NCBI GenBank assembly: GCA_036417435.1
Contig: CM070907.1
Location: forward strand, 62,542,001 to 62,606,000
DNA from: Inia geoffrensis
Lineage: Eukaryota > Chordata > Mammalia > Artiodactyla > Iniidae
Direction: 5' to 3'
Length of the DNA: 64,000 bases
Positions 23,283 through 33,830 of this stretch are shown here, in pieces. A program made the position numbers and the translations under genes. The notes beneath the pieces are model-generated. The model ran no database searches, was not told the DNA's origin, and saw only the letters and a list, made by a program, of their open reading frames with translations. How positions within the stretch are numbered: position 1 is the first letter of the stretch; each line of letters starts with the position of its first letter.

Positions 23283-23683
23283 AAAAAGATACAAGCACCT
23301 CAGGGGCTTCCCTCGTGGTGCAGTGGTTAAGGATCTGCCTGCCAATGCAGGGGACACGGGTTTGAACCCTGGTCCAGAAAGATCCCACATGCCATGGAGC
23401 AACTAAACCCATGTGCCACAACTACTGGGCCTGTACTCTAGGGTCCATGTGCCACAACTCCTGAGCCCACGTGCCACAGCTACTGAGGCCCGTGTGCCTA
23501 GAGCCCGTGCTCCACAACAAGGGAGGCCACCGCAATGAGAAGCCTGCCCACCACACGAAGAGTAGCTCCCACTCGCCACAACTAGAGAAAGCCCATGCTC
23601 AGCAACAAAGACCAATGCAGCCAAATTTATTTAATTAATTAATTAATTAAATCTATATATAAAAAAAAGATACATGCACCCCA
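23283..23683 (+). mobile_element. Long-form CHR SINE with (TTAA)n tail
   Basis: Body 23303 to about 23625. It shares the 5' tRNA-like part with the other SINEs (GGGCTTCCCTCGTGGTGCAG, then GGTTTGAACCCTGG as B box). It then has repeated CATGTGCCACAACT-type units and ends CCAATGCAGCCAAATTTA before a TTAA microsatellite. The 20-mer duplication AAAAAGATACAAGCACCTCA (23283-23302) and its partner at 23664-23683 differ at two places. It looks older than the short-form copies nearby. Confidence 0.85.
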
Positions 23684-23688
23684 ATATT

Positions 23689-23936
23689 CATAGTAGCACT
23701 ATTTTTTTTTTTTTTTTTTTTTTTTTTGCGGTACACGGGCCTCTCACTGCTGTGGCCTCTCCCGTTGCGGAGCACAGGCTCCAGACGCACAGGCTTAGAG
23801 GCCATGGCTCACGGGCCTAGCTGCTCTGCGGCATGTGCGATCTTCCCGGACCAGGGCACGAACCCGTGTCTCCTGCATTGGCAGGCGGATTCTCAACCAC
23901 TGAGCCACCAGGGAAGCCCATAGTAGCACTATTTTT
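23689..23936 (-). mobile_element. CHR-type SINE, reverse
   Basis: Reverse cetacean SINE, body 23707-23918, led by a T run of more than 20. The 18-bp duplication CATAGTAGCACTATTTTT is exact at 23689-23706 and 23919-23936. It sits only about 25 bp from the long-form SINE, within the same L1. Confidence 0.95.
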
Positions 23937-24389
23937 AAAAGTCAAGACATGGAAGCAACCTAAGTGTCCATCGGCAGACGAACAAATAAAGAAGATATGA
24001 AATATATATACAATGGAATATTACTCAGCCATAAAAAGAATGAAATAATGCCATTTGCAGCAACATGGATGGACCTGGAGATTATCACACTAAGTGAAGT
24101 AAGCCAGACAGAGAAAGACAAATATCGTATGATACCGTTTACATGAGAAATCTAAAAAAAAAAGGATACAAATGAACTTATTTACAAAACAGAAATAGAC
24201 TCACAGAATAGAAAACAAATTTATGGTTAACAAGGGGTGGTAGGGAGAGGGATAATTTAGGAGTTTGGGATTAAAATATACACACTGCTATATATAAAAT
24301 AGATAACCAACAAGGACCTACTGTATAGCACAGGGAACTACACTCGTATCTTGTAATAACCTATAATGGAAGTGAATGTAAAAAAACAA

Positions 24390-24440
24390 TATATATGTTG
24401 TGTGTATATATATATACACACACACACATATATATATAAC
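24390..24440. repeat. CA/TA microsatellite in L1 3' UTR
   Basis: Alternating purine-pyrimidine run TATATATATACACACACACA with flanking GTGTGTATATA, about 50 bp. Confidence 0.85.
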
Positions 24441-24514
24441 TGAATCACTTTGCCGTACACCTGAAATTGACACAACATTGTAAATCGACTTATTTCAAAA
24501 AAATTTTTTAAAAA

Positions 24515-24740
24515 CACTAGACTCCACCAAAAAACTGTTAAAACTAATAAACAATTCAGTACAGTTGCAGGTTACAAAATCAACACACAAAAATCAATTG
24601 TGTTTCTATATACTAATAGTGAACTATCCAAAAAATAAATTAAGAAAACTGACCCATTTAAAATAGCATAAAAAGAATAAAAAACTCAGGAATAAATTTA
24701 ACCAAGAAGGTGAAAGATGTGTAAAAAACAAAACAAAACA
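24515..24740 (+). mobile_element. Extra L1 ORF2 fragment ending in an A-rich tail
   Basis: ACTCCACCAAAAAACTGTTA through AACCAAGAAGGTGAAAGATG matches the ORF2 stretch present at 21389-21600 of the host L1, so the window holds this region twice. It ends in AAAAAACAAAACAAAACAAA directly against the right-hand AAAACATTATG. It may be downstream cargo of the nested L1 insertion, or a separate L1 scrap. Confidence 0.6.
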
Positions 24741-25453
24741 AAAACATTATGGTACTGGCACAAAAACAGACACATAGATGAATGCAACAGAATAGAAAGC
24801 TCAGAAGTAAACCCATGCACCTATGGTCAATTAATCTGTAATAAAGAAGGCAAGAATATACAATGGAGAAAAATAATCTCTTCAATAATTAGTGCTGGAA
24901 AAACTGGACAGGTACATGTAAAAGAATGAAATTAGAACATTTTCTCATATCATACTAAAAATATTTTCAAAATGGATTAAAGATCTAAAAGTAAGACCTA
25001 AAATCATAAAACTCCTAGAAGAGAACATCGGCAGAACACTCTTTGACATAAATGGTAGCAATATTTTTCTGGATCTGTTTCCTAAGGCAAAACAAATAAA
25101 AGCACAAGTAAACAAATGGGACCTAATTAAATTTAAAAGCTTTTGCAAACCAAGGATATCATCAACAAAATGAAAAGACAACCTACTGAATGAGACAAAG
25201 TTATTTTGCAAATGATATGACCAACAAGGGGTTAATATCCAAAACATGAACAATTCATACAGCTCAATATCAAAAGCAAACAAACAGCCAACTCAAAAAA
25301 TGGATAGAAGACATGAATAGATATTTTTCCAAAGAATACATAAAGATGGCTAACAGGCACATAAAAAGATGTTCAACATCACTAATTATCAGAGAAATGC
25401 AAATCAAATCCACAATGAAATAACACCTCTTGCCTGACAGAATGGCTATCATC

Positions 25454-25683
25454 AAAAAGTCTACAAATCGGGGCTTCCCTGGTGGTGCAGTGGTTGACAG
25501 TCCGCCTGCCAATGCAGGGGACGCAGGTTCGTGCCCCGGTCCGGGAAGATCCCAAGTGCCTCGGAGCGGCTGGGCCCGTGAGCCATGGCCGCTGAGCCTG
25601 TGCGTCCGGAGCCTGTGCTCCACAACTAGAGAGGCCGCAACAGTGAGAGGCCCGCGTACCGCAAAAACAAAAAGTCTACAAAT
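25454..25683 (+). mobile_element. CHR-type SINE in the older L1
   Basis: Body 25469-25668 with a short, interrupted A tail (GCAAAAACA). The 15-bp duplication AAAAAGTCTACAAAT is exact at 25454-25468 and 25669-25683. The B box GGTTCGTGCCC is intact. Confidence 0.95.
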
Positions 25684-25939
25684 AAAAAATGTTGGAGAGA
25701 ATGTAGAGAAGACTTTTGCACTGTTGGTAGGCATGTAAATTGGTGCAGTCACTATGGAAAACAGTATTGAAGGTATTTAAAAAACTAAAAATAGAACTAC
25801 TATATGATCCAGAAAAAATGAAAACACTAATTCAAAAAGATACACACACCCCAATGTTAATAACAGTGCTATTTACAAAAGCCAAGATAAGGAAGCAGCC
25901 TGTGTGTCCATCAACAGATGAATGGATAAAGAAGATGTG

Positions 25940-25993
25940 GCTGTGTGTGTGTGTGTGTGTGTGCGTGTGTGCACATGTGTGTGTGTACATATA
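25940..25993. repeat. (GT)n microsatellite
   Basis: CTGTGTGTGTGTGTGTGTGT with one CG interruption and a trailing TGTGTGTGTACATATATAG. It sits directly after GAAGATGTGG, at the position where other L1 copies read TATATATACA. Confidence 0.95.
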
Positions 25994-26439
25994 TAGCAAT
26001 ATTACTCAGCCATTAAAAAGAATGAAATTCTGCCATTTGTAACAACATGGATGAACCTAGAGGGTATTATGCTTAGTCAAATAAGTCAGACAAAGTCAAA
26101 TATTGAATGCTATCACTTAATGAAAGAATATAACAAAACAGAAACAGACTCCAGATTTAGAGAAAAAACTAGCAGTTGCCAGTGGGGAAAGGGAAGGATG
26201 AGAAGCATGATAGGGTTAGGAAATTAAGAGGTACAAAATATTATGTATTAAATACATAAGCTACAAGTGTATATTATATAGCACAGGGAAACAGTCATTT
26301 TAAAATAACATTAAATGGAGTTTAATCTATAAAAATATTGAATCACTATGTTGTACACCTGAAATTACTATAATATTGTAAATCAACTGTACTTCAATCA
26401 ATAAAATAAGAGTTTTAACACTTAAGTTATCCAGAATGA

Positions 26440-27350
26440 ATACCTTGATCCTCCTACTACCACCCCTAAAGTGAAGCTTTCCTAGAGTTCTCAAATTCAG
26501 TAAATGATATTTCTACCCACTGTTTCATATAACACAGGTAATCGGGAGTCATCTCTGAGGCTTCCTTTCCTCTTAAAACTCCCATATGCATTTCATATCT
26601 ATGTTCTGGAATGTTTAAACCTAAAAATATCATATATGTTCAATGTTTCTTCATCACCACCACCACCCTAATTCATGCTACCACTATCTCTTGCCTGGAC
26701 TTCTGCAAAAACTTCATAACTAGTTTTGTTTTGTTTTGTTTTTAACTATAACTTTTTTTCTACGTCATCCCACCTGTTCTACACATAACATCCAGAGTGA
26801 TGATTTCAAAATCCAAACATGACCATGTTACCTGATTCACTCCTCTCTCTCTAATTTACTTAAAATACTTCAAAGAAATCCTAAACATTAGATGGTTTGT
26901 GTCTCCCTTCCCAATCCCTTCTCTTACCAAGCTGCCCCTATATGCTCTCCCTCCAGCCCTATTGGCCTTACAGCTCCTTTCCCGTCTAAGATAGAATCTT
27001 TGTGTATATGGTTCCCTCCTCCTGAATACTCTTCTTCCTCCTTCCCCAAGTTGATCCTACTTTTAAAATTTAAGCTTAATTAGCATTCCCTTAAGGAAGC
27101 CTTCTCTGACCTCTCTCTCTACATCAGTACATCCTCAAATGCACTCCCAATATACCATGTACATCTTTTCTGTGGCACTCATCAAAATTACAACTTTATC
27201 TTCACTTATGGGATTCTTTAATTTATTGCTGCTTCCTCCTTGAGGGCAGGGTCTGTGTATGTTTTCTTACACTGTGAATTTATAGGACTTAGTACAGTTC
27301 CTGGGACATAGTGGGCAATCTGTAAATATTTATAGAATTAATGAAGGGAG
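26440..27350 (+). mobile_element. L2 LINE 3' region
   Basis: Forward L2: TATCTCTTGCCTGGACTTCT (read as the SLAWTS/LDY-like L2 RT C-terminus), AGAGTGATGATTTCAAAATC, GGAAGCCTTCTCTGACCTCT, TTGAGGGCAGGGTCTGTGTA and TACAGTTCCTGGGACATAGT, then TAAATATTTATAGAATTAAT. The full L2 3' UTR order is preserved, which makes this one of the clearest L2 copies here. It is non-functional. Confidence 0.8.
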
Positions 27351-27959
27351 GAAAAATAGATGGATAAATAGGTTTTGATGATGTGCTACAGAAGACTGAG
27401 GCTTGTTTAAATAACACATGTTGAGATAATAAACTAGCTCTTGTCAAGAGAACAGTTCATCTGACAACAGGAAATTTAAAATTCTCCCTCTTTTCAATTG
27501 CTTTTTTCTTTAAACAGGCAGTTGTAAAGAGAACATTTCACTTCATCTATAAAAGGCCACATCTCTGCTGTCAAGGGCTTTCCTAGGCAAGGGATTCCTG
27601 CTCATGTTGACTTACTGGGCAGTTTGGGCTTCTGTCTACATAGTATCGGCTACAGAAAGCAAAGCAAATCCCCAGGCTAGGGATTGGTGGGGAAGAAACA
27701 GGTGATTTTCTATCTACTCTACAATTGTGTGACATGTCCTTACACTCTGTATAATATTTTGCCTTCTTTGGGCATGGCCTTGGAATGATTTTATCATTTG
27801 TTTGACTTAGTATTTTATGTTTAAGCAACATAAATTTAAGGAAAGCCACTCAAAGAAATATCAACTCTCTGAAAAAAAATACTCTAAACAGTGGAGGAAA
27901 AGCAAGTCAGTGGCTTCAAACAACATCATAAATCATAAGAGAAGAAAATGAATGGTGTG
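27351..27959. other. Unique DNA, no feature seen
   Basis: No repeat or exon recognised. The minus-strand open frame at 27583-27849 lacks supporting signals. Confidence 0.4.
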
Positions 27960-28115
27960 CAGGAGTTATATGTCTGTCATCTCATTCAATCCACACACAA
28001 GGCTCAGAGGTGAAGGCATTTCCCAAATTAAGTAAGCAGTAAAGGTATGACTCTAACCAGTTCCAGGTAACGCCAAAGTCCATGATCCTTCCAGTGTCCT
28101 TCAAGTAATGCAACC
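27960..28115 (-). repeat. MIR SINE relic (probable)
   Basis: Reverse MIR-like order: CATCTCATTCAATCCACACA, GGCTCAGAGGTGAAGG, GGTATGACTCTAACCAGTTC and CAAAGTCCATGATCCTTCC. Confidence 0.6.
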
Positions 28116-28584
28116 AAGAATAACCCTGTGTACCCTGATTCTCCAGCACAGTGTCAGAAAGGCTGTATTCCCTTCCATAGTCTAGCTTCTTTCCCAGATT
28201 CTGTGGGCTGTCCTGATGCACAGAAACACATGAGATTCTTTTGTTGGTGTCTTATAGGTCTTCCTATAGACTTCAAGCTTTGCCAGAGTCATAAAACTTC
28301 CATTCTGTGTATACTTTAGAAAACTGCTTTTTGACAAAGACTTTGGACATTAAGTTTTAGCTCAGAATGCATTTTTGCTTTCGACTTATAAACAGAGCAG
28401 AACTTTTTAATGAAAATGCTGATACAACCTAAAGAACAGTGGTGTATGACCAAATACATTGCAGAAACAAATTATTTCAACAGAGTAAGTATTAGCATAT
28501 TTAGAGAGAGGATATTTATGGGATGTTTTAATTAAGCTGTGGATATTAAATTATGCAAAATTTTTACGTCACCAAAATGCAATC
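28116..28584. other. Unique DNA, no feature seen
   Basis: No recognised repeat or gene before the SINE. Confidence 0.4.
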
Positions 28585-28834
28585 TAAAATAGCCCTCAAG
28601 GGCTTCCCTGGCGGCGCAGTGGTTGAGAGTCTGCCTGCCGATGCAGGGGAAACGGGTTTGTGCCCCGGTCCGGGAAGATCCCACATGCCACGGAGCAGCT
28701 GGGCCCGTGAACCATGGCCACCGAGCCTGCGCGTCCAGAGCCTGTGCTCCGCAACGGGAGAGGCCACAACAGTGAGAGGCCCGCATACCACAAAAATAAA
28801 AAATAAAATAAAATAAAATAAAATAGCCCTCAAG
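28585..28834 (+). mobile_element. CHR-type SINE with (AAAAT)n tail
   Basis: Body 28601 to about 28796. The tail has turned into AAAAT repeats up to 28818. The 16-bp duplication TAAAATAGCCCTCAAG is exact at 28585-28600 and 28819-28834. The B box is slightly changed to GGTTTGTGCCC. Confidence 0.95.
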
Positions 28835-28959
28835 ATCAGTTAGCATTTTTTTTCCTCTGGTTGGGAGACATTGCCAATCCAAACTTGAATGGCACTGAGT
28901 TTTTCAATGAGGTGTTTGCTCTGAGTTGATTGAAAATATATGGATCGGTAAATGAAATG
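28835..28959. other. Unique DNA
   Basis: Short unique stretch after the SINE. Nothing further seen. Confidence 0.4.
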
Positions 28960-29470
28960 CTCAAATGTTTGTATACATTTTTCCCCATTGCTCTAATGGA
29001 AGAGTGGTTGTTATGAAACCTGCTCCTTTTCCACCTCCTCCAATCATGCTTAGGTTTGGGGTTTTGATAGATGCATTTGTTATACCTTTTGTTGCTGAAA
29101 CCAGTCCATTAATCCAGACTGGAAGGGGCTGTTTTTATGAGGCAGTCAGCGGACTATGCCACCTGCTGCCAACAGGACTTCTCTGAGAAGCTGCAGCAAT
29201 TAATGCTGCATTTCTCTGTCAAGCCCTGTTAAAAGTTTTCTTCAGGCCAAGTTTGTCCAAACATTTGTACAATTCCGCAGAGATCCGAAGTAGCTGGAGG
29301 CTGCTTCAAGAGGTTTGTCATTGACACCTGCTCTGTATTGGACGTAGGACGCTGGCTGCTGCTACAGACATGGCCTCATGGAATAGCTTCCCCTATTTGG
29401 ACTACCTAAAGCTAAATCTAATGAGGCAAGCCTGAGCGGGGATAAGCACAGTCAGAAGAGCAGCACAGAA
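28960..29470. promoter_or_regulatory. Candidate conserved non-coding element
   Basis: About 500 bp free of any repeat I recognise and of higher complexity than its surroundings. It contains homeodomain-type TAAT cores (TTAATCCAGACTGGAAGG near 29109, CAATTAATG at 29198) and a 19-bp palindrome TGCAGCAATTAATGCTGCA at 29192-29210 with a TTAA centre. Such texture is typical of deeply conserved enhancers, but conservation cannot be seen from one sequence. No splice-framed coding pattern is evident. Confidence 0.25.
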
Positions 29471-30439
29471 AGTCAGACTAGTAAAGCAGGCGTAAGGAAG
29501 ACTTTGAAGAGAACACATCCATATCTTCTTTGTATAATTCAATTATTTAAATAACATTTCTTTGTTGTTATTTCCTTGGATTTCTAGGTTCATTATACAT
29601 AATTTGTAATATACAAAAAATGCACAAAGAATAAATATTTTTAAAGCCTATAATCATTACTACTTAGAGTACACTCCTGTTCATACGTTATATGGCCTTC
29701 ATTTAAATGCTAAATTTGTGCAATATACACATCCCCTGAAAATTGTTGTAGGAAAAGTTTCTTTAAGGAGATGTGTGCAGTATGAGGTTTTCAAGGTAGG
29801 ATTATTTATTTGGAAGAGCTGTCATTCATGACTCATAACTGTAGCTGGTTTATGAACAGCACCAACACCCAAATCAAGAGCACTTGATGATGTCTATATT
29901 TGTTTCACATGATCTAAAAACATCAAATTAAAAGGGATAATATGATAGCTAGGGAAAAGTACCCAGAGGAGTTCATAAGACATTCATTTACTTTCTTAAT
30001 ATAAAAGGAAGGGAGATTCCATCATAATTGCACCAGACTTAGCACTCCATAACCAAACCAATCATATGTGCTTTCAGAGGCTCTTTCACCACTCAGTGCT
30101 GAACCCCATTCTCTCATAGTATTTTTCAGGAATTCAAGTAACCAAAAAATAATACAGCAATGACACTAAGTTCACAAATGACTTTCAAAGATATAGAAAT
30201 TGTAATAGAAATCACTGTCAAAAAAAATAAAACCTTTATGCTTTTTAAAATAAAATTAACTCATTTAAACATTCAAACTCTATACCTTTCAATTACATCC
30301 ACTATCTGAGGTAAGTTGAAAGTAGGCCAACCTATCGGAGAGTTCATTGCTCAAGTGCCTTTGTGGTGTAAATATAGATCTCAAACTGTAACCATCTTCA
30401 GAATTCTACAGTGCTGATAATAATAATGCCATAATATTT
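29471..30439. other. Unique AT-rich DNA
   Basis: No repeat or gene recognised. Confidence 0.4.
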
Positions 30440-30690
30440 ACAAAGACAACATGTATTGAGTACCTACTATGTGCAAGGCACTGATTTAGGCATATTGCAT
30501 ACGTTGTCTTTAATTCTCAAAGTAGTCTTGCAAGGTAGGTATCTGTTATTATTCCTACTTCACATGAGAAAAGGGAGACAAAGAGTTGTTGAAATGCTTA
30601 CTGAAGTTCATATGGCTAGTGAGAGAAAGGCGATCTCAACTTCTGCTTGACTCCAAAACTCATGCCCCTACTACTATGCAACACGGACTC
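30440..30690 (-). repeat. MIR SINE relic
   Basis: Reverse MIR, nearly complete: GTATTGAGTACCTACTATGT, GCAAGGCACTGATTTAGGC, TTGCAAGGTAGGTATCTGTT, GAGAAAAGGGAGACAAAGAG, CATATGGCTAGTGAGAG and TGACTCCAAAACTCATGCCC. Confidence 0.85.
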
Positions 30691-32613
30691 CTTAAGTGAT
30701 GAGTGAAAAGTTCAACAGGAAGAACGTTAACCTACACTTAAAAGCTCAGGTAATGCCAACAAGTGCCAATACCTTGTACTGTTAAAAATCACTACAAAAC
30801 CCAAGGCAAATCTCCTTTCACGTATCCCTCCCTATTTTGCTCAGTCTCTCTGCCTCCCTCAATACCACCTTTGTCTCCACCACAAATTCAAACCAATAAC
30901 TCAACTACTTAAGTTGGAGGAGAGAGGAATCCACTGCCCTGAGAGTTTGTATGAGTGGAAATGTGCCAGCTCCCTGCTCATCAATCAAAACCATCAAAGA
31001 AAGAGGTGTTTCCAAACATGAATCTACCCGATAATTCAAGTTTATCATTTGAAGTATACTATGTTTTAATATTTTGAACATTTTAAATAGTTTGCAAATG
31101 TTTTAGTAGCTACAGGTAGACGTCACAAAGGTAATTCTTCTCCAAAAAAATCTTTGGACATAATTTTAGATTTTTATGTATTGACCCATGGCCAACATTT
31201 ATGAATGTCAGTTAGAATACTAAGTTGTGATGTACCCAGGTCCCACCACTCAATTACATCATAGAATTTAAGGGTTTGTGCTTGTTTTAAACATTTGCCT
31301 CTTTCCTCACTGTTGACTGCCATGTCCCATGGCAGCTAATATACCAGGCTTTAGTAATGCTTTCTCCTGAATTTCTATATACCTGTTCTAACTATCTGGA
31401 TCTTCTAATGGATTAGGTAATAAGTAGCCATGATTTTTAGAAATGTATCTAAATAGGCTCAGAAACAAGGTATAATGGGTCTCTCTTGTTCAAATACATG
31501 TATCTGAGAAATAATAATAAGTTCACACAGTGAGGTCATAGAATAGGTAGGTATGCTGTAAATGAGCTGTGAGCTGTGAAATATTGATTTAGTTCACTTC
31601 AACATAATTTTTGTTTATTTCTAGATTATTCTCAGTGTATACTACATAATAGAGGTTGTTGGATACTAAGTAAGTAAAACATTGGTCAGTAAATATAGCT
31701 GAAGCTTCCTTAAGTTGATGTCAGAGAGAACAAAAACTCAATTCTTCCAGGAATTTTTCTGGACACAGAGACAAAGCCCTTGGATAGGAAAATCCATAGA
31801 CCCATCACAGTATAGCTTTTTTGTATTCTTAATAATTTACAAATTATTGAATCACCATATTCTATATCAGCATCCCTCTATAAACCTGTGAAAAACAATC
31901 TTGTAGCTTACAGCTCTGTCATGGAATGACCTCTGAGAGAAAATTTCATATTTAATTGCTACATCAAATGATGAAACAAAGAAGGAAGATAGAGCCTAGA
32001 AATCCTCTTATAGAAAACCCATTATTAAAATTCCATTAGCTCTGAATGGAAGGACATAACTAAATTTCTAAATAGTCAGGTTTATTATAACTCTCTTTAT
32101 AATAGTAGTTATCTACATGGTCTTCTTCTCCAAATAAATCATATAAGATTAGAAATCCTGACAGTGCTGTGCAGGAAGACCTTCAATGTGCTACTGTGGT
32201 TGCCAATATGGCTGTCCAACAATGCAATGTTACCCAACATTCAACGTATAGAATCCAGGTAGCACCTTTCATGACATAAGGCACAGCTACCAAAAAAAAA
32301 AAAAACAGTCTCTTTTGAATTCATTATTTTTCACAGCAAACTCAGGAGCATAAATTTATTCTGGAGAGATGGTGAATTATATCAGAAACAACACCAGACT
32401 GCGTACCCAAAGGATACCAAAAAATATTTTTTGTGATGCCAAAAAAATATTTCACTTCTCTGAGCTTCAGCATTCTCATCTGTCAAATAAGGGAAAAGCT
32501 ATCCTTTGGCAAAATCAGATGTGGATTATGAGTAGGTAGATTATACTTCCATGAGTCCTAGAAAAGTTTTGCTTAGTTTTCTCAATAGAAAGCCAAGGCA
32601 CTCTTTCAACACA
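30691..32613. other. Unique DNA, no feature seen
   Basis: About 1.9 kb with no repeat I can name. A short direct repeat of the form CCAAAAAATATTT occurs twice at about 32417-32452. No coding signal. Confidence 0.4.
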
Positions 32614-33830
32614 TGAAAATTTTAAGTGTTAAAAACAAATATCAAAACAAACACATAAACAAACAAAATCCCCCTTTCATGATAAAAACACTCAATAAAA
32701 TAGTAATAGAAGGGAACTTCCTCAATATGATAAAAGCCATCTATAAAAATCCCACAGCTAGTATCATATTTAATGAGGAAACACTGAATTTTCCCCTAAA
32801 ATCAAGAACAAGACAAGAATGTCTGCTCCTGCCAATTTTATTCAATATTGTACTGAATATTCTAGCTAAGGCAACTGGGCAAGAAAATGAAACAGAAGGC
32901 ATCCATACTGGAAAGAAAGAAGTAAAACTAGTAAAACTATCTCTTTATGCAGGTGACATGATCGTGTATATAGAAAAATCCTAAGGAATTCAATAAAAAG
33001 CTGTTAAAACAAATAGGTTCAACAGTGTTACAGGGTACAAGAGCAATAAATAAATATTGATTGTATTTCCATACACTAGCAATGACCAACCAAAAATGAA
33101 ATTAAGAAAACAAACTCATTTATAATAGCATCACAAGTAATAAATTGCTTAGGAACACATTTAACAAAAAAAAGCAAAAACTTGTACTCTGAAAACTATA
33201 AAATATTGTAGGAAGGAATTAAAGAACACCTAAATAAATAGAAATACATTCACTGGATCAGAAGATTTAATACTGCTAAGATGGCAATATTCCACAAATT
33301 AATCCACAGATTCAAAGCAATCTGTACCAAAATCCCAGATGGCTTTTTTGTAAATTGACAATCAGATCCTAAAGTTCATATAAAAATGCAACAGATCCTG
33401 AATATCCAAAATAATCTTGCAAAAGAAGAACAGAGTTGAAGATGTACACTTCTCAGTTTCAAACTTACTACAAAGCTACAGTAATAAAGATAGTACTGGA
33501 TAAATATAGCCATATAACTCAACGGAATAGAATTGAAGTTCCATAAATAAACCTTTACATTAATAGTCAATTGATTTTCAAGAAGGCTGCAAAGGCAATT
33601 CAACTGGGAAAGAAAATACTTTTCAACAGATGGTTCAGGAACACTTGGCTATCCATATACACTATAGATACATAAAAATTAACTCAAAATAGATCATAGA
33701 CCTAAATGTAAGAGCTAAAACTATAAAACTCATAGAAGAAAATACAGGAGTAAATTTTTGTGACCTTGTCATGTGAAGCCTCCTTAGATATGACGAGTGA
33801 CACAAAAACAGATAAACTGGACTTCATCAA
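32614..33830 (+). mobile_element. Old L1M ORF2 segment (first half of split element)
   Basis: Diverged L1 ORF2 running from AATCCCCCTTTCATGATAAA to GGACTTCATCAA. An open piece at 32613-32984 keeps RT blocks. The catalytic FADD position reads YAGD (about 32947-32958, in TTTATGCAGGTGACATG), so one catalytic aspartate is lost. A younger L1 interrupts it at 33831; the same element resumes at 35159. Confidence 0.8.

Larger units (their letters stand above)
22549..24505 (+). pseudogene. L1 ORF2 C-terminal remnant and 3' UTR of the younger nested L1
   Basis: ORF2 resumes at GAATGAAATTTGAACATTTT and runs through [18 protein letters not shown] near 23110-23165 to about 24145, with stops. The 3' UTR has CAAGGACCTACTGTATAGCA and CACCTGAAATTGACACAAC. 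A mixed CA/TA microsatellite sits at 24390-24440. Around 22829-22857 an insertion of AT and G runs duplicates the neighbouring GAGAAAATAT. Confidence 0.8.
21906..24751 (+). mobile_element. Rearranged younger L1 inserted into the older L1 (inverted 5' part, 3' extra piece)
   Basis: The 11-mer AAAACATTATG occurs at 21906-21916 and 24741-24751. Both copies carry CATTATG where related copies have CAGTATG, so they are best read as one target site duplicated. Between them lie four parts. 21917-22546 is L1 ORF2 in minus orientation, and 22549-24505 is L1 ORF2 end plus 3' UTR in plus orientation. 24515-24722 is a second piece of ORF2, and 24723-24740 is an A-rich tail. The inverted part holds the sequence lying just upstream of the plus part, which is the layout produced by twin priming. 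Three SINEs later landed inside it. Confidence 0.6.
24741..26415 (+). mobile_element. Older LINE-1, 3' part resumed (ORF2 end and 3' UTR)
   Basis: It continues the L1 broken at 21916: GGTACTGGCACAAAAACAGA, ACATTTTCTCATATCATACT, a long 3' part and the closing CACCTGAAATTACTATAATA with TGTACTTCAATCAATAAAAT. ORF2 is open only in pieces. A SINE splits it at 25469-25668 and a GT microsatellite lies at 25940-25984. Confidence 0.8.

Noticed and set aside
26892..27083. Pro/Ser-rich open frame
   Set aside because: Part of the L2 3' region; the L2 reading explains it.
32417..32452. Direct repeat of CCAAAAAATATTT
   Set aside because: Low-complexity A/T text; similarity is short and not clearly an insertion duplication.
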